Assembly (NCBI GenBank): GCA_000697475.1
Contig: JNEU01000588.1
Coordinates: 23,971 to 87,970 of the forward strand
Source of the DNA: Lichtheimia corymbifera B2541
Lineage: Eukaryota; Mucoromycota; Mucoromycetes; Mucorales; Lichtheimiaceae
Length of the DNA: 64,000 nt
Reading direction: 5' to 3'
The position numbers and the translations under genes were made by a program. The notes under the pieces are model-generated. The model did no database searches. It saw only the letters and a list, made by a program, of their open reading frames with translations, and was not told the origin of the DNA. Below, piece by piece: positions 24,768 to 37,629 of this stretch; position 1 is the first letter of the stretch, and each line of letters starts with the position of its first letter.

Positions 24768-25341
24768 CGTGATCTCTGGGTTAGGGAGGTACAACAAAGA
24801 AGAAGAAGGAAGAAAGGAAAAAGAAGAGAAAAAGAAAAAGGAACTGAAAAGCAAATGCCGCGGAGATTACCCATGCCGTCATTGATGTTATCCCCACACA
24901 CACACACACTTACACAGACATATGCATGCCCACACACACACATATCCGGTGTGCTTTCTTGATTGTTTCTCGGATGAATGCGGGTGGTGGGTCCGTGTCC
25001 ATATTTCAGAGGGAAAAATGAGAATCCGCAGACATGTGTGTAACCAATCAACCATCAACTTCTTCCTGCAATTACTGTGTATAGTGTATGAGACATAGAA
25101 GAGAGTCCATAGATATTCATACATCAACACGCACACTGTAAACGGTCCCATACATATGCAAAGGCTACCATCTGTGATGCAAGCTTAATAGCTGTCAATC
25201 TAATTGGGCGTTGTTTATCATTGTTTCTCTCTTCCCCCCCCCCACCTCTCTCCTGTTTGCGATATGGCGTTCGTTTGACAAGTCACTGGCTTCTTATCTT
25301 CAGGTCCACCTCTCTTCTCTCTCTCCGTTTCACTCTTTAAA
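24768..25341. promoter_or_regulatory. Divergent promoter region, ACOT9-like / Nudix genes
   Basis: 570 bp between divergent starts. It holds two CA microsatellites (24896-24908, 24931-24940), a poly-C run near 25233-25242 and CT-rich DNA just before the Nudix ATG. No gene was found. Confidence 0.45.
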
Positions 25342-26052
25342 ATGAATGCCTCACTTCCTGATGCCCGTGTTGGCAGAGAAAAACAGAATTACGATGCTCA
25401 GGGTGCTCGTCAGGTCATTGTCCATGCTGTGTGCTCTCTCCAATGACAACGAATGACTAACAAAACGCAATACAACAGGTAGCCGTCGCTATTCCTATCA
25501 AAAAAGAAACCAAGCAAGTCCTTATTATCACCAGCAGCAAATATGCCAATGTGTGGGTGCTGGTAAGTGGGAATATATATATGTATATATGGTAGATAAC
25601 ACATATTATAGCCCAAGGGAGGTTGGGAGAATGACGAGACTCAGGAAGAAGCTGCCAAACGCGAAACATATGAAGAGGGTAAGTAGTTCATATTGAACTC
25701 GTTCATTCGTCATTATGGTAACTTTGCTGTTCCTGGATAGCTGGTGTACTAGGCGATATTACTGGGTTCATTGGCAACTATATGGATTACACATTCAACG
25801 GTCGTCCAAAGTCATACTTTTGGGTCTATGAACTCGATGTCAAGCAAGAACTACCAACATGGCCAGAAATGCGTATTCGAGAGCGTCGCTGGGTAAATGA
25901 TAAAATGAGTGAGAAAAGGCAACATGCAAGGACTAAACAAGTTTCCTATATAGTGCAACTTTGATGAAGCCATGAAGGCCTTGGAATTCAAACCATTTAT
26001 GCAGCAAGCGTTACTCAAATCATCCATTGCACCAACACCATCATCATCATAG
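25342..26052 (+). CDS. Nudix hydrolase, diphosphoinositol polyphosphate phosphohydrolase type (Aps1-like)
   Basis: The enzyme cleaves phosphoanhydrides such as diphosphoinositol polyphosphates or diadenosine polyphosphates. It starts MNASLPDARVGREKQNYDAQ. The core then reads VAVAIPIKKETKQVLIITS, KYANVWVLPKGG and a full Nudix box GGWENDETQEEAAKRETYEE followed by AGV, matching GX5EX7REUXEEXGU. PKSYFWVYELDV and ALEFKPFMQQALLKSS are typical C-terminal elements of the DIPP group. Exon joins are clear: QVAV after the first intron, and a G|CT split codon inside the box. Length is about 165 residues, normal for the family. Its expected role is cytosolic inositol-pyrophosphate or nucleotide turnover. 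Confidence 0.93.
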
Positions 26053-26804
26053 TTTCCCTTTTTTTTCCTTTCGATCCATAAAGCTCGACTTGAGGAAATA
26101 ATGACATGTCACTCATTCATTGCTGCCGCGATTTGACCTTCCGCTAATGATGCTCATTGTTGCTGATCAATCAATGCACCGTCCTATTCGATGTTTTGCA
26201 AAGATGTCGGCTTCAGGAGATACAAACATCACAATGAATTGACCTGGGGATAGTGGTGATTAAAAGGATCAGGGGAACGGGGCGAATCTATCTAGCATGA
26301 GAGTAGGAAACAAGGTTCTGAGCGTACCTTAATGATGGTGGTGGGATGAAATCAATAAACGTCATTTACCTTGAGCACACCCACTCACTAGGTTTTTCTT
26401 TATATGTCGATTGCAACCAATGAGTGTCACATATCGAGATCATTTATGATGCAATCGGGTTTATGCACAGCGTTATTACCTAATCCTTTCTTGTTCTTCA
26501 GGGCATCGATCTCTTTACTTTTACCTGATTACATACACTAACAGCTAATCACTGAAAACTCCTTTACTTGGCCTGTACATGGCTTCGGCCCCATTAGCAA
26601 GCAAATACAAAAGGCAAAATCGATTTTTTGATTTGCCATGTGTCGCCTTCATTCCAGGTTACACGGTCGTCAAGATTACAAGACATAGACGGAAATGAAG
26701 GAAAAAGGATTTCCCTCCTGCAAACTAGCCTATAAAAGATTTGGCTACTTTGTCATCCTTCTCCGCCTTTTCTTCAGTTTTTGTTTTCTTTACTACTACA
26801 AAGG
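26053..26804. other. Tandem intergenic region
   Basis: 750 bp between the Nudix and DHA1-type MFS genes, both on the plus strand. It is AT-moderate with no repeat structure. A TTG-initiated open stretch before ATG 26805 looks like leader sequence. No RNA gene is apparent. Confidence 0.4.
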
Positions 26805-28896
26805 ATGTTACATGAAAAGGATGTCGAGAGGAATGTTACAACGCCAACAAACTCAATGGATGACCACAGCAACAAAGAACAAGCACTGGCAATAACAACG
26901 ACGACGCATAAAAAATGGTGGCAATTTTGGAAAAGCGACTCGACAGTGGATCCACATTCCTACTCAACATTGAAAAAATCAACCATCTTGATCATCATTT
27001 CATTTGCTGGTGCAGTGTAGGAGTTGTAACATTGCATGTATGTTTTTATGCTTTTCTGATTCGTTTTTCTCTCCCAGGAACCCGATTGCATCCACGGTCT
27101 ATGTAAGATCCAACAACCACACCACCCCAAAAATCATGCACCTGACACTTGATGCTGCCCAATATAGTATCCTGCCTTGACTGAAGTACAGCGTGCATTC
27201 AATACAACAGACACTGCTGTCAACGCATCTGGTAACTATGATCGATTGCAACACCTATTCACGCCGGTGTCCACCTTTTGGTACTTACATGCAGTCATCG
27301 GTTAGTTTCATTGTTTGTTTTCCTCACTGCCTTTTGTGTAAGACCAAGACCTCTGATACATGTATTTTTTGAAGCTTAACTTTTGCTATTTAGCCTCTTG
27401 TTTGGGCTTCTTGGAGTGATGGAACCGGTAAGGAATTCCACTCTCTCACGCTTTGTAAACATCATTATTCATCAACCACTTGGATGACATGCTAGGACGA
27501 CGGCCTATTTACCTCGTATCATTTGCAATTGCCATTGTTGGGTCCATTTGCTGTGCTGTATCTGTCAACATCGCCATGCTTATCGTTTTTCGTGCAGTCA
27601 GTGCTGTGGGCGCATCTTCGGTACGTTTATTATTATGCAGATCGATTCAATCCTATTTATACATCCCCTTTTTTATGATCCAGGTGATGTCGCTGGGTGC
27701 TGGTAGTTTGGCGGATTGCTTCGAAGCCCACGAACGAGGGCGTGCTTATTCGTTCTATGTTGTGGGTCCAATTGCAGGACCTGCCATAGGGTAGGTGGTT
27801 GAATTACCCTTGTTTTAGGTATCCTATTTCTAACCGTCCTCTTTAGACCCATCATTGGTGGCTACTTGACTGAAAGATTTGGATGGCGATCGACATTTTG
27901 GTTTGTGGCCATTTTCATCTTTTGCATTTGGACCTTGATTTTATTCTTTCTACCTGAAACGTATCGGCCTGATCCAAGTACAGCAGCAGCAGCAGACGTT
28001 TCAACTAAAAAGGGAAAACTGAGGATTCCTAATCCAGTGGGTGCTCTCAAGCTGCTACGATTTCCCAATGTGCTCGTGGCTGTGATATTTCTTGGAATCA
28101 TGTTAGTCATACTTCTTCCACGCACAATAGTGCACGTGATTGTACAACGACTAACGATTTCTAAAAAGGTTCGGTGTCTATTATTTACTCAACACTTTGT
28201 TTGCATGGACCTACGCCAATCAATACAAGCTGGACTCTGGTACAGTGGGTGTGTGCTTTTTGCCATCTGCTGTAGGTGGGATTTTAGGTGGCAATATTGG
28301 TGGTCGTCTCTCGGATATCGTATACAACCGCAATGTTAGGAAAGCAGGGATTGGTGCACCCACGTATCCTGAAATGCGACTCAGCATCCCTGTTTTATGC
28401 ATAGCATCATTCATTTTGTTTGGCTCGTGTGTGGGCTATGGCTGGTGTGTGCAAGAAAACGTCCATTTTGGTGTTCCCATGGTGTTTTTATTCTTTGGTA
28501 TATGAACATTGTGTATAAACATGAGACCTTTGTTTTACTCACAAATGGCATTTCTAGTTTCCTTTGGGATCATGCTTCCCCACGTGACACTCACGACCTA
28601 TTTGGTCGACTGTCATCGTTCCCAAAGTGCATCTGTCACTGGTAAATATGATACCAACAACGCATGTGTAGTTTATCAACTAATCGTATATCCATTTTAT
28701 AGCATGCAATAATCTTTCTCGTTATATAATGGCTGGTATTGGTACACTTTTATCATCTGACTTGATGCGAGCTATGGGGAATGGTATCCTATTTACAGTT
28801 GCTGGTGCCCTGGTAATTCTCCTTGGGATACCATTGATTTATATCAAGAAACGACCAGAACGATGGATCAAGATGCGACGAGATAATACCAAGTAA
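26805..28896 (+). CDS. MFS transporter, DHA1 (drug:H+ antiporter) type
   Basis: A 12-TM proton-coupled exporter is expected at the plasma membrane. A polar N-terminus with KKWWQFWKSDS precedes TM1 (STLKKSTILIIISFAGAV). Family motifs are clear: YPALTEVQRAFNTTDTAVNAS, PLVWASWSDGTGRRPIYLVSF (motif A), VFRAVSAVGASS with VMSLGAGSLADCFEAHERGRAYSFYVVGPIAGPAIGPIIGGYL (motifs B/C), WRSTFWFVAIF and FFLPET. The second half contains GGILGGNIGGRLSD and ACNNLSRYIMAGIGTLL. It ends YIKKRPERWIKMRRDNTK. Around 27233-27394 the expected TM2 residues (VSTFWYLHAVI) are encoded in frame, but I cannot find canonical splice sites that join them in phase. That spot could be an annotation puzzle or a lesion. Confidence 0.85.
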
Positions 28897-29114
28897 ATCT
28901 ACCCTCTTCATAATGTAATAGAAAGGCATTTCATCATGTATAATAATCATAGCCATGCATAAAAAAGAGCTTGTGACTTGTGTGGTGCAACTGGGTCGCT
29001 GGCTTAATCCAACAAAAAAAGCGGCTCTCATTTTCAATCATTGTCCCTTTGTGCGTGTGTGTCTGCGTCCCTTTCTCTCTTTCTCTTTTTTTCTTTCTCA
29101 ACCTCTTTAAGCCC
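28897..29114. promoter_or_regulatory. NUP155-like gene upstream region
   Basis: A short tandem intergenic region that is strongly CT-rich (TCTTTCTCTTTTTTTCTTTC) just before ATG 29115, probably the transcription start region and leader. Confidence 0.4.
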
Positions 29115-32100
29115 ATGGCCAGCTCCACGGTTCATCGGGATCTCTCACCAGCCGAACAACATGCGTCCTTGACCAATGCGGGTGCAACGATTGAGCAACT
29201 CATCAAACGCGACAGTCAATACCCTGACCTTGCAGATTTATTACGAGGCAAGCATACAACACGTGCACCACCCACGCGATCAAAAAGTGCATCTAGATTG
29301 TCGCTAACCTACATCAACATAGGTCCAACATCAGAGAACTATGTCAAACGCGTTAGTCCAATCGAACAGGACTTTATAAAGAGCCACAGCATCCAGATCC
29401 CTGACAACCTTGCTGAACAAATCGATCGTAAGTAAACACGCCATGTCACCTATTACAACGAGGTGTTTGTGTATCAAGGTTACCGTTGACAACTTTGTAT
29501 ATCTTCTAGAACTCGAGTGCCGATGCTTCATGGGCGTGCTACCCGAAATCAAGCGTGCGTGGATAACTGTTGATCACCGCCTATTCTTGTGGAATTATGT
29601 GGATGGGTAATTATTATGCTGCACTAGAGATATTATCTATGACAGCCTATTGATATCATCTTTCCAGATCCGATTTCTATACCTACGAGGATCAAGATCA
29701 AATCATTTGTGGTGTTGGCCTTGTCAAGCCCAAGCCTGGTATGTATGCATGATCATGGGTGGATCATCACCTCTAATTCCTTTCTAACACATGCACAGAT
29801 AGCTTTGGTGAAAACATCAATTATGTTCTTGTGTTGGCAACCCCCGTGAGCATTAGTATCCTGGCTGTTTCCATTGACGACCAAGGTATCGCTGGTGACA
29901 GGATTTCGCTCTTTTTCACCGATTTGGCAATTCCCTCGGATGGTGTGCAAATGTCCCAGATCACTGGAACTGATGATGGCAGGATATTCATGGTGGGAGA
30001 TGATGGACGTGTATATGAACTGGAATATCATGTAAGTATTCTAGTTGAATGAGATTGGAGCTCTTTGACATTGACATGCGCTTTTTTTTTTTAGCAAAAA
30101 CGCGGGTGGTTTCAACGGCAGGGCTGTAGCCTGATTACTCGTACCCAGACTCCCTTAAATAGTTACCTACCTACATTTCTGAGGAAGCAGGCACAAGGTA
30201 TGTGGATATTATCAATTGAAGGGAGTATTGAAGGATAGGGACTAAAATATATCATCATATCATGTAGTCCAAATTGTCCAAATTGCAGTTGACAGTGAAC
30301 GGAAGGTTTTATACATGTTGAGCAATATGTCAACCATCGACGTTGTGTATTTGGGCAACCCAACCAATCCATTCCAAATCGTTGCCAGCAACAATGACAT
30401 TTGTAATCAAGCTCGCCTAGCATGTCGACAAAGCACAGTTATCTTTGACCCATCAGAGTTCCAAATCAGATCGATTCACGTCATATCCAAAGCCGAGTCC
30501 AAAAAAGTGCATCTTTTAGCCGTTTCCACCAGTGGCTTCCGCATGTATTTTACGCATCATCGCGACGCATTACGTTATATGGCAAACAACCAAGACGATC
30601 AGCCACCCAATGCATTGGAATTGATCCACATTCGACTACCACCGCCTGTTGAATTTTCCGGTGCAACCCCTATGATGCAAGGACAAGAAAATCCAAACGG
30701 CATTGTTCATGCATCCTATTACGATTGTGGAACGATGATCACAGCAAAGATTATGAATGAAGACAAGGACAAAATCATCATGACTGCAGCCGATATGAGA
30801 ACTTTTGCTAGCCAGCTTGATGCCAACAATACGACGACGACTAATAATACCAGTACTACGATCCCTACATCCACTCCAGCATCCGCTGTCTACTCCTCAC
30901 CAGCACAACGAATGACTCTTGTGGAAACGAGTACATCCATTGAGTGTGATGGACGCGTATACGCTATTGCCGAAGCCAACGTGCATCCAAAGGGAAAACA
31001 ATGTATCAATGAAATCAGCAAGCGGCTCACAGAACCACCACGACAATTCCTTGTTCTCAGTGGGAAAGGATTGACTTTCTTTGTTAAACAACGACCTGTC
31101 GACATTTTACAACAATTACTCCTGAACGCTCGAGATGACATTGAAGGATATGCTCGTGAATTTCTTGACTTTTTTGCCGGTTATGGCCGAGTCCAATCAT
31201 GTGCCATGTGTCTCGCCATTATATGTGCCAATTTTGGTGCCACCACCCATGAACAAGGTAAGAAAAGAATCACTCATTGTTTTCGATCGGGGTGCTCATT
31301 GTTTCTCTAGTCAGCGTGATCCGCGGTGCAACTCAATTATTCTTCGAGTGTGGAGGAAGCCCAGCAGCAGCACCATCAATCACTACAGGTAGCAATTTCC
31401 TTGGCAAGGCAACAGGTCCAGCAAATACCATTTACAGTGGCAAACATGATGGCTTTGCTCTTTACTTTGCACGTTTGGTGGCGCCTGTTTGGAGCCTCAA
31501 AGTATTTGAAATCACGTAAGTTTGAGCTTTCTAATCATTCCCCATTGCTTTATTGACAATGAAATCACTCGCTCCTTATAGTAGCCAGCCAAAGGCAACT
31601 CAAAACTCCAGTAAATTGCAAGCTAAACTCTTGGAATCGCAGCGTGACCTTGTTCGCCTAAAGAGCTTCATGGATGCGTAAGTACATAGGCTGGATTTGT
31701 TAATGCGAATGCTAATTTCTCTTTCCATAGCAACCAAGAATTCCATGCATCTGCCAACATTACAGATTCTCGATTCCAGTCTGCTGATCAAGGAATGCTT
31801 CAAGTGCTGGTGGTAAGTAAGATGCACCAATCGATATATCTTAGCTTATCCACTGACTGACAATGTTATGGATCTAGAACGAACAACAATCGCTGCATAG
31901 TCTATATATCCTCCTTACGCAATGCATTGAAGCAATCTCATTCCTCGACTTTTTAATCGATGCAGGCATCCAAGAGATATTCCAAGGGTAAGTGGTATCA
32001 CGTTCAAAGACAATGAAGGGTCGGTCATTGACACATTGGCACGCTAGTATCCCCGAAAGTGCTCGAACCGAGATCCATAACCTGTCACTCGATACCATGC

Positions 32101-33310
32101 TCAAGGATCCACGCGGACGTGTCATGACGAGAGAGTTGGTGATTGCTGCCATTAACAAGTATGGTGCTTCACACACCCATGTTGGCTTTGATATTGTCAG
32201 TGATCTGCTGCGACGTAAATGTAGCTCATTCTTTGGTCCAAGTGATGTTGCTTTCTACAAGGTAAATAGTCACTCTTCACATATATTTCCCTATAATGAA
32301 ACTAATGAATGACTTTTGCTTTGTAGGGTGTGGAAAATCTGCGACGAGCACAGCGAGCTGATGTTGAGCAAGAACGATATCATGCATTGACTGAATCACT
32401 GGATCTCTTTAAACAAGGAGCTGATTATTTGACGGATGAAAAGTTATCAGAGATATGTGCCGCGTATGACCGAGAACACTATTATCTTGGCTCTGTTGAA
32501 TTACCACTGGAGCGTGCACAGAAGCTTGATCCACAACAACAAGCACTGGCATATACCGAAGGTCGAGTTCCATTTGGTGATGCCGCTGGTCAGCAATTCC
32601 ATCAAGAGCGAAAGCGATGTTATGAACACGTGTTCCGAGCATTACAATCAGTACGAGCCTCATGCAATACCCCTGATGCCAACCGCCACGCTGAGGCTGT
32701 TCATTATGCCAATCGGGTTCTCCAGGCGGCACTTTCATATCAAGACAAGCATTTTCATTATGAGCTATACGAGTGGTTCCTTCAAGAAGGTCATAAGCGG
32801 GATCTTTTGGTGGTCGATAGCAAATTCTTGATTCCATTCTTCAAGGAGCGTGTTTCAGAGGTGGAAGGCATGGACTTTTTATGGCAATATTATCGGCGGA
32901 AAGAACAATACTACGAAGCAGCGCTCTATCTGGAAGCATTGGCATCACGGCCGAATGGTTTACCGTTATTAAAACGGGTAGAATATCTCGCACTCGCCAT
33001 GGTCAATGCAAGGTGTCGTGATCCAAAACAACAAAAGGCTCAAGAAAGTACACAGCTGCTTCAGCAACTTGAAAGGAGCATCGGATATGCACGGATACAG
33101 ATGCGATTACAACATGCACTAAATGCCATGACAACGCCAGAAAGTCAGCAGGCTGCAAGAGAACTTGACAATGAATTGCTGGATTTGAGTGATCTTTATA
33201 ACAAGTATGCTCAGCCTTTTGGTATAATAGATGAAGAGCGTGCTATCCTACAACTAGCAGATTACACAGATGAGCCTTCTTCATATGTCACTTCTGATAT
33301 TTTTAAATAA
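29115..33310 (+). CDS. Nucleoporin of the Nup155/Nup170 family, C-terminally short
   Basis: This is an inner-ring scaffold nucleoporin. About twelve exons encode near 1170 residues. The N-terminal propeller starts with family features: ECRCFMGVLPEIKRAWITVDHRLFLWNYVDG, DQIICGVGLVKPKP, TPVSISILAVS, TDDGRIFMVGDDGRVYELEY and GWFQRQGCSLI-like text. The helical half includes FLDFFAGYGRVQSCAMCLAI and YYLGSVELPLERAQKLDPQQ, EGMDFLWQYYRRKEQYYEAALYLEALA, RVEYLALAMVNARC and ELLDLSDLYNKYAQPFGI. The frame stops at 33308-33310 soon after QLADYTDEPSSY, roughly 200 residues before the end of animal Nup155. A possible further exon at 33588-33620 is noted separately. Family assignment is firm. Confidence 0.93.
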
Positions 33311-34680
33311 AGCCCAAAAACTGAATCCATACAACACTCACTTAAGCGGTTTAAAATCTATTGCATGATGCGGATTGTACCTTGTGTTGTATCCTCCTTC
33401 ATTGTAAGCACCACCACCACCAGACCCCATTCAACACATAATCCTTCATTTTCATTGTCAAAATTGGGTGATCATTGGCTTGCCGATCGTTGGTAACTCC
33501 GAGACCGCACATTAAACCAATGCATGAAAGATGTCAGTTACACAAGATAAATTCACTGCCTGCCGAGACACCTTTTTTACATACCAGCCATATCCCAATG
33601 TAATCAATCAATTGTGGCAGGTGGTAATCTTTAGCAAGGACATCCCTGTAGCTATGCAATTGATGGTTCCTTAATGATGGAGCTGATCCTGGAACCGGAT
33701 CATGCAATTTCATTCAGGTCAGTCAACCTTAAGATGTTGCTGGTGGTGGATTTGTTTTTCTTGGATCTTTGTTATCCCTTATATCAATGAAAGAGCTGTG
33801 ATGAGATTGCCGAAAATCAGCTGTTGATGCTGCAGCTCCATCCACCTCATTTTTGTATCCCCACCCCTTGTTATCGTTATATCCGTCACAACCTCCTTCC
33901 CATGCACGGACAACAATTCCCACGCCATGTGCTTTATAAAAGCAAGGCCGCTATCACAAACATAAGCACGTACCTCTTTCATTTGTTGTACATTGTCAAG
34001 GATCTGCTATACGGTAAGTCACAAAAAAGGCTTTTATCGCCTAATAATATCTCACTGATATGACTCGTGTAGCGCTTCATCGATTGAATTTAACACTCCT
34101 TATTGGCAGACGTGCTTGGTATAGGTGGTAGCTCAGATTAGATTTATTATTCTTTGTTCCATCTTTTCATGAAGTCCTATGAGAATCTTCCCCCGAATCT
34201 CACGTACTCTTATCCATCGTGCTCTATCTGTACCCAGCACCATACTCAAGGTTCATCACATGACGAGCTCCTTGCCATTTCTCCAAGGGGCTTTCACACA
34301 AAAGGTAACTCGGGAAACCACGTCCTTTGCGTGACAACAGAAGAACCGGTAATTAACACCTTTGGCCACAGTCCCCTCCTAACCTCGGCTGCTCCCTGCA
34401 CCCAAAGCGTTACCCTCTGACACCACTTGATGCGACAAGTTCTGGCGAACGGTTATCCCTCTTTGATTACTGGAATGACCATAGCCAGGTGCAGGTGCGT
34501 ATCACTGTGATTAGTCTTTGTTTGGAGCTGATAGTACCATGTGCTGATCTTTGCTTTCTTGTGTAGGTTGTCATTGTTCTCCTACTTTCATTGTCATGGT
34601 CGTCATTACGATATTGACTTTACAAAGAGGTAAAATATAACGACGTATGCTTGATGAGCCACGTACTCATATATAATATT
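33311..34680. other. Gene-poor flank of the repeat island
   Basis: No complete gene is visible. A Nup155-like exon remnant may lie at 33588-33620. On the minus strand 33729-33982 carries two overlapping coding-like frames, and 34170-34420 on the plus strand has an open frame of unknown nature. All are too weak to call genes; they may be relics. Confidence 0.4.
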
Positions 34681-34684
34681 TTGG

Positions 34685-34935
34685 CGAAGGTGGCATGATG
34701 TACCCCTTCTGAAACTGAAGTCGACAAGAGCTATTCCTGCTCCACAAGAAATGCAACGACTAGGGAGTATCCATTATTTATCATGCACCGCTCTTGGAAA
34801 TTACGCCGAACAATATCCAGCAGACCAAGATTGGGCGACATGCTTGGAGCTAGAATTGAACCAAGCTGAGGAATGTGGTGGCCTATCTTTTCATGTTGTT
34901 GTTTTATTTGGTTTTGATGTCACAATGCAGCAAGG
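34685..34935 (+). repeat. Inverted partial copy of the decayed gene at 36.0-36.5 kb
   Basis: Read on the plus strand, this segment matches the minus-strand sequence of 36470-36020. Shared blocks include GGCGAAGGTGGCATG, a CAAGAGCTA..CTG.TCCACAAG block, and a later block encoding EQYPADQD in both. The copy lacks the intervening part and has diverged, so it is an old inverted duplication about 1.1 kb from its partner. Confidence 0.65.
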
Positions 34936-35401
34936 TCATCATTCAACAGAGTATGCATGATACTTCTCGCCATGCGGAATCTCAGCGTGTGCCCTATTTT
35001 TCGACAAGGAAGCGACGTGTGGTATTGCAAGAGCGTTGACTTATCACGTGCGTTATGCCTTTCTTCATATACCATGGCGTGAAAATCAAATGCTCGAGCA
35101 AGGAGCTGCTTATCTCCTAGAGCAATGTTGAACACAAAGAATTGTTTGACATCACTGCCTTTTCTTCACGTCCAGCTCTCGTCTCCATGAGTGATCACGA
35201 ATACCCATCATCCAGACCCAGCTCGTGTATAGTTATATCTTAGATTACTATCCAATCTATTTCCTATGTTCTTCTCGAGAATAAACATATCCCACACAAA
35301 TATTCAATCAGCAAAGGAAATCAGTGTCATGTATAAGCACAAAATGGATATAGGGACGTCGGTGATACGAATTATTTATTACGACTATGGTCACTATAGG
35401 C

Positions 35402-36488
35402 TTACACCTCGTAACGCTTTCGATTACTTCTGCGCAGAACATCGTTAAGATCTCCCTGGACTTGGGCTGCTTGAATTGCTCCCTGATATCTAAGATTGCC
35501 TGGATGCCGAAAAGGCATGAATAAGTAGAGATCATTGTCGCCAGGACCATACTGGATGTCTTCAACATCGTCACGAGTTCCAACATCGTTTAGGAAACGT
35601 GCAACGCGTTGCTGGAGCACCTGATTTTCACATCATGGCATATGAAGAATTCCATAACAAAACGTCGTGTACACCTGTTGATCCCAATGCTCCTACTACT
35701 CTTGTTGACCATCATCATTGTTTGGTCCCTGTGGCTGATGCTGCCCGTACTGCAATAGGCCATTGATTTGATGGAGTCGTTTTCTTAACCACGTCATCAC
35801 TATCTCGGGGTGGTATCCTTCTTGATTTATGAGATTGGTGATCAGATCGCCTTCTACTATTTGCTCCCGGGCATTTTGTCTGAGCTGTAGTTGTTGACCA
35901 CCATGTTCATTAACAACACCGCCTCGTAAGGGAGGTCATGTCTGTTGCCGGTATCTCCTGGGAGAATCGGTGTGCTGCAAGCTTCGATCACATAGTTCCT
36001 TCACTTTCATCCAGCTGTGTTGATATATGTCACGCCAAAACAACATGAAAAGATGGACCACCACGTTCCTCAGCTCAACCCAATCCAAATCCAAATCCAA
36101 GCTTGTCGCCCCATCTTGATCAGCCGGATACTGTTCACAATCTTAGTGCCGCATAGTCGCCTTCTCATGCCCAAGAGGCTCCTGCACAATAAGTCGCCAT
36201 GTTCATGACCAGCTAACATTTCCTTCGTGGCGAAAGCCTTGCGAGACGTACGCTAATATATATAGATGTTATAAGATTGCCCTTAACAATGTCAATTGTC
36301 AAGCTTACCTGATTGCCACGCATTTGTTCTTGAATATCAAGTCGCACTTCATTCCAGTTGTCTTCCTTTTCATGTTGTTTGAACACGCTGTTGCTTGTGG
36401 AACAGTAGCTCTTGTTCGTTTCAGTCCCAGAAGGGATACAACATGCCACCTTCGCCAAAACGATATATATGAGAAAATGATTTATCAA
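35402..36488 (-). pseudogene. Decayed gene of unknown family with three in-frame stops
   Basis: A minus-strand reading frame runs from about 36142 to TAA 35402-35404 and is open except for a TGA at 35938-35936 and two adjacent TAGs at 35698-35693. A 54-nt GT-AG intron (35621-35674) is still in phase. Frame content looks translated: CEQYPADQDGATSLDLDLDW, ELRNVVVHLFMLFWRDIYQH, then REQIVEGDLITNLINQEGYH, MTWLRKRLHQINGLLQYG, and after the intron QQRVARFLNDVGTRDD and YLFMPFRHPGNLRYQGAIQ. Upstream exons (36485-36311, ending RLDIQEQMRGNQ before gtaagc) probably belong to it. No known family was recognised. Three stops with an intact intron suggest fairly recent inactivation, or unrecognised splicing. 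A diverged inverted copy lies at 34.7-34.9 kb. Confidence 0.55.
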
Positions 36489-37600
36489 GCATGATCATTA
36501 AGTTTTACCTTAATAAATGTGCCATATATCACAATGACAATGAAAGTATAGGGAAACAATGAAACGCTAAAAATAAGCACGATTATTAGCACATGGATCG
36601 CTCACAAAGGACTATCCTCCTCCATGATACTCACACCAACTCGAGTCTTGAAGAGTTGTCAGCGATCAAAAGGCGATATGATGAAAGAAAGAGATGTGTG
36701 GGAGACCGGAGACAACGACTTTCTTGTTTATATGTGCATGGCGGGCGTGGGTATTTCTGTGACCACAAAGGATGTTTGGTGCGGTGATGATGAGCTGATA
36801 GATTGCTGGATGCCTTCACAAAGAGCCTTCGCTTGACGCATCAACGAGGATTTGGGATAAACAAGGTGACATTGTATGTGAGTAGGAGTGTTCCAACGAG
36901 GAGTGAGTGATGATACGTGGATTGATAGATTGAAGGAGCGCCTGCATCAGCTTGTAATCGATTACTTTTGGTATGGGTGTGAGACGCCATGCTCGCAACT
37001 TTAATTCTTCCTGTGATGAATATGGTTAGAGGCCAATCATGAAGCGTACTCTTAGTGACATACCTGAGGACGTTGTTGATGGTTCTCACTGATAATGGCA
37101 GGTGACCTTCTTGCTTCCAAGGAGAGGATAACGCCCGGTGTGCTGACACGTTGCTATGCTCCATGTTGTCAATGAGCGTCTTGCTTTGTTTTCAGCATAG
37201 CCGTTTGTCGAGATACGATTTCCATGGGAGATCACCAGAGGGGAGAGACGAGTGCATTGGACATGGCATTGTGGTCATGTTGGGTTGAATGGTTGTGGGC
37301 GGTGATAAAACACAAAAGAAAGAAAGGGGAATGGCTACACTCGCGTCATGCAGCAAGCCCAATCTGAGTTTCTGAAGATTAATGGTGTTGAACCGGATCA
37401 AGAAAGTTGCATGATGGAAGTGATGGGCTGGAGCAGGAGAATCGTAGTCGAGTATGGGAGAAATGGGCTATTAGCTACCCATTCCTGTATCGACTCTTTC
37501 AGCTCTACTCCCAATCAGCTGTTTACAGAAAGAAGCCCATCTACACAGCTGATTATATCAGTGTCTAGCTACTTGTTGACAATGAATAAAGGCTATATCC
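36489..37600. other. Island interior with coding-like fragments
   Basis: On the minus strand, 37164-36841 is open from an ATG (MEHSNVSAHRALSSPW). An alternative frame at 36998-36816 (AWRLTPIPKVIDYKLMQALL) looks translated, but no splice join in phase was found. These may be 5' exons of the decayed gene to the left. Plus-strand ORFs at 36593-36836 are likely shadows. Confidence 0.3.
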
Positions 37601-37629
37601 CATATACCATCACGCTTACAGCATATGTA

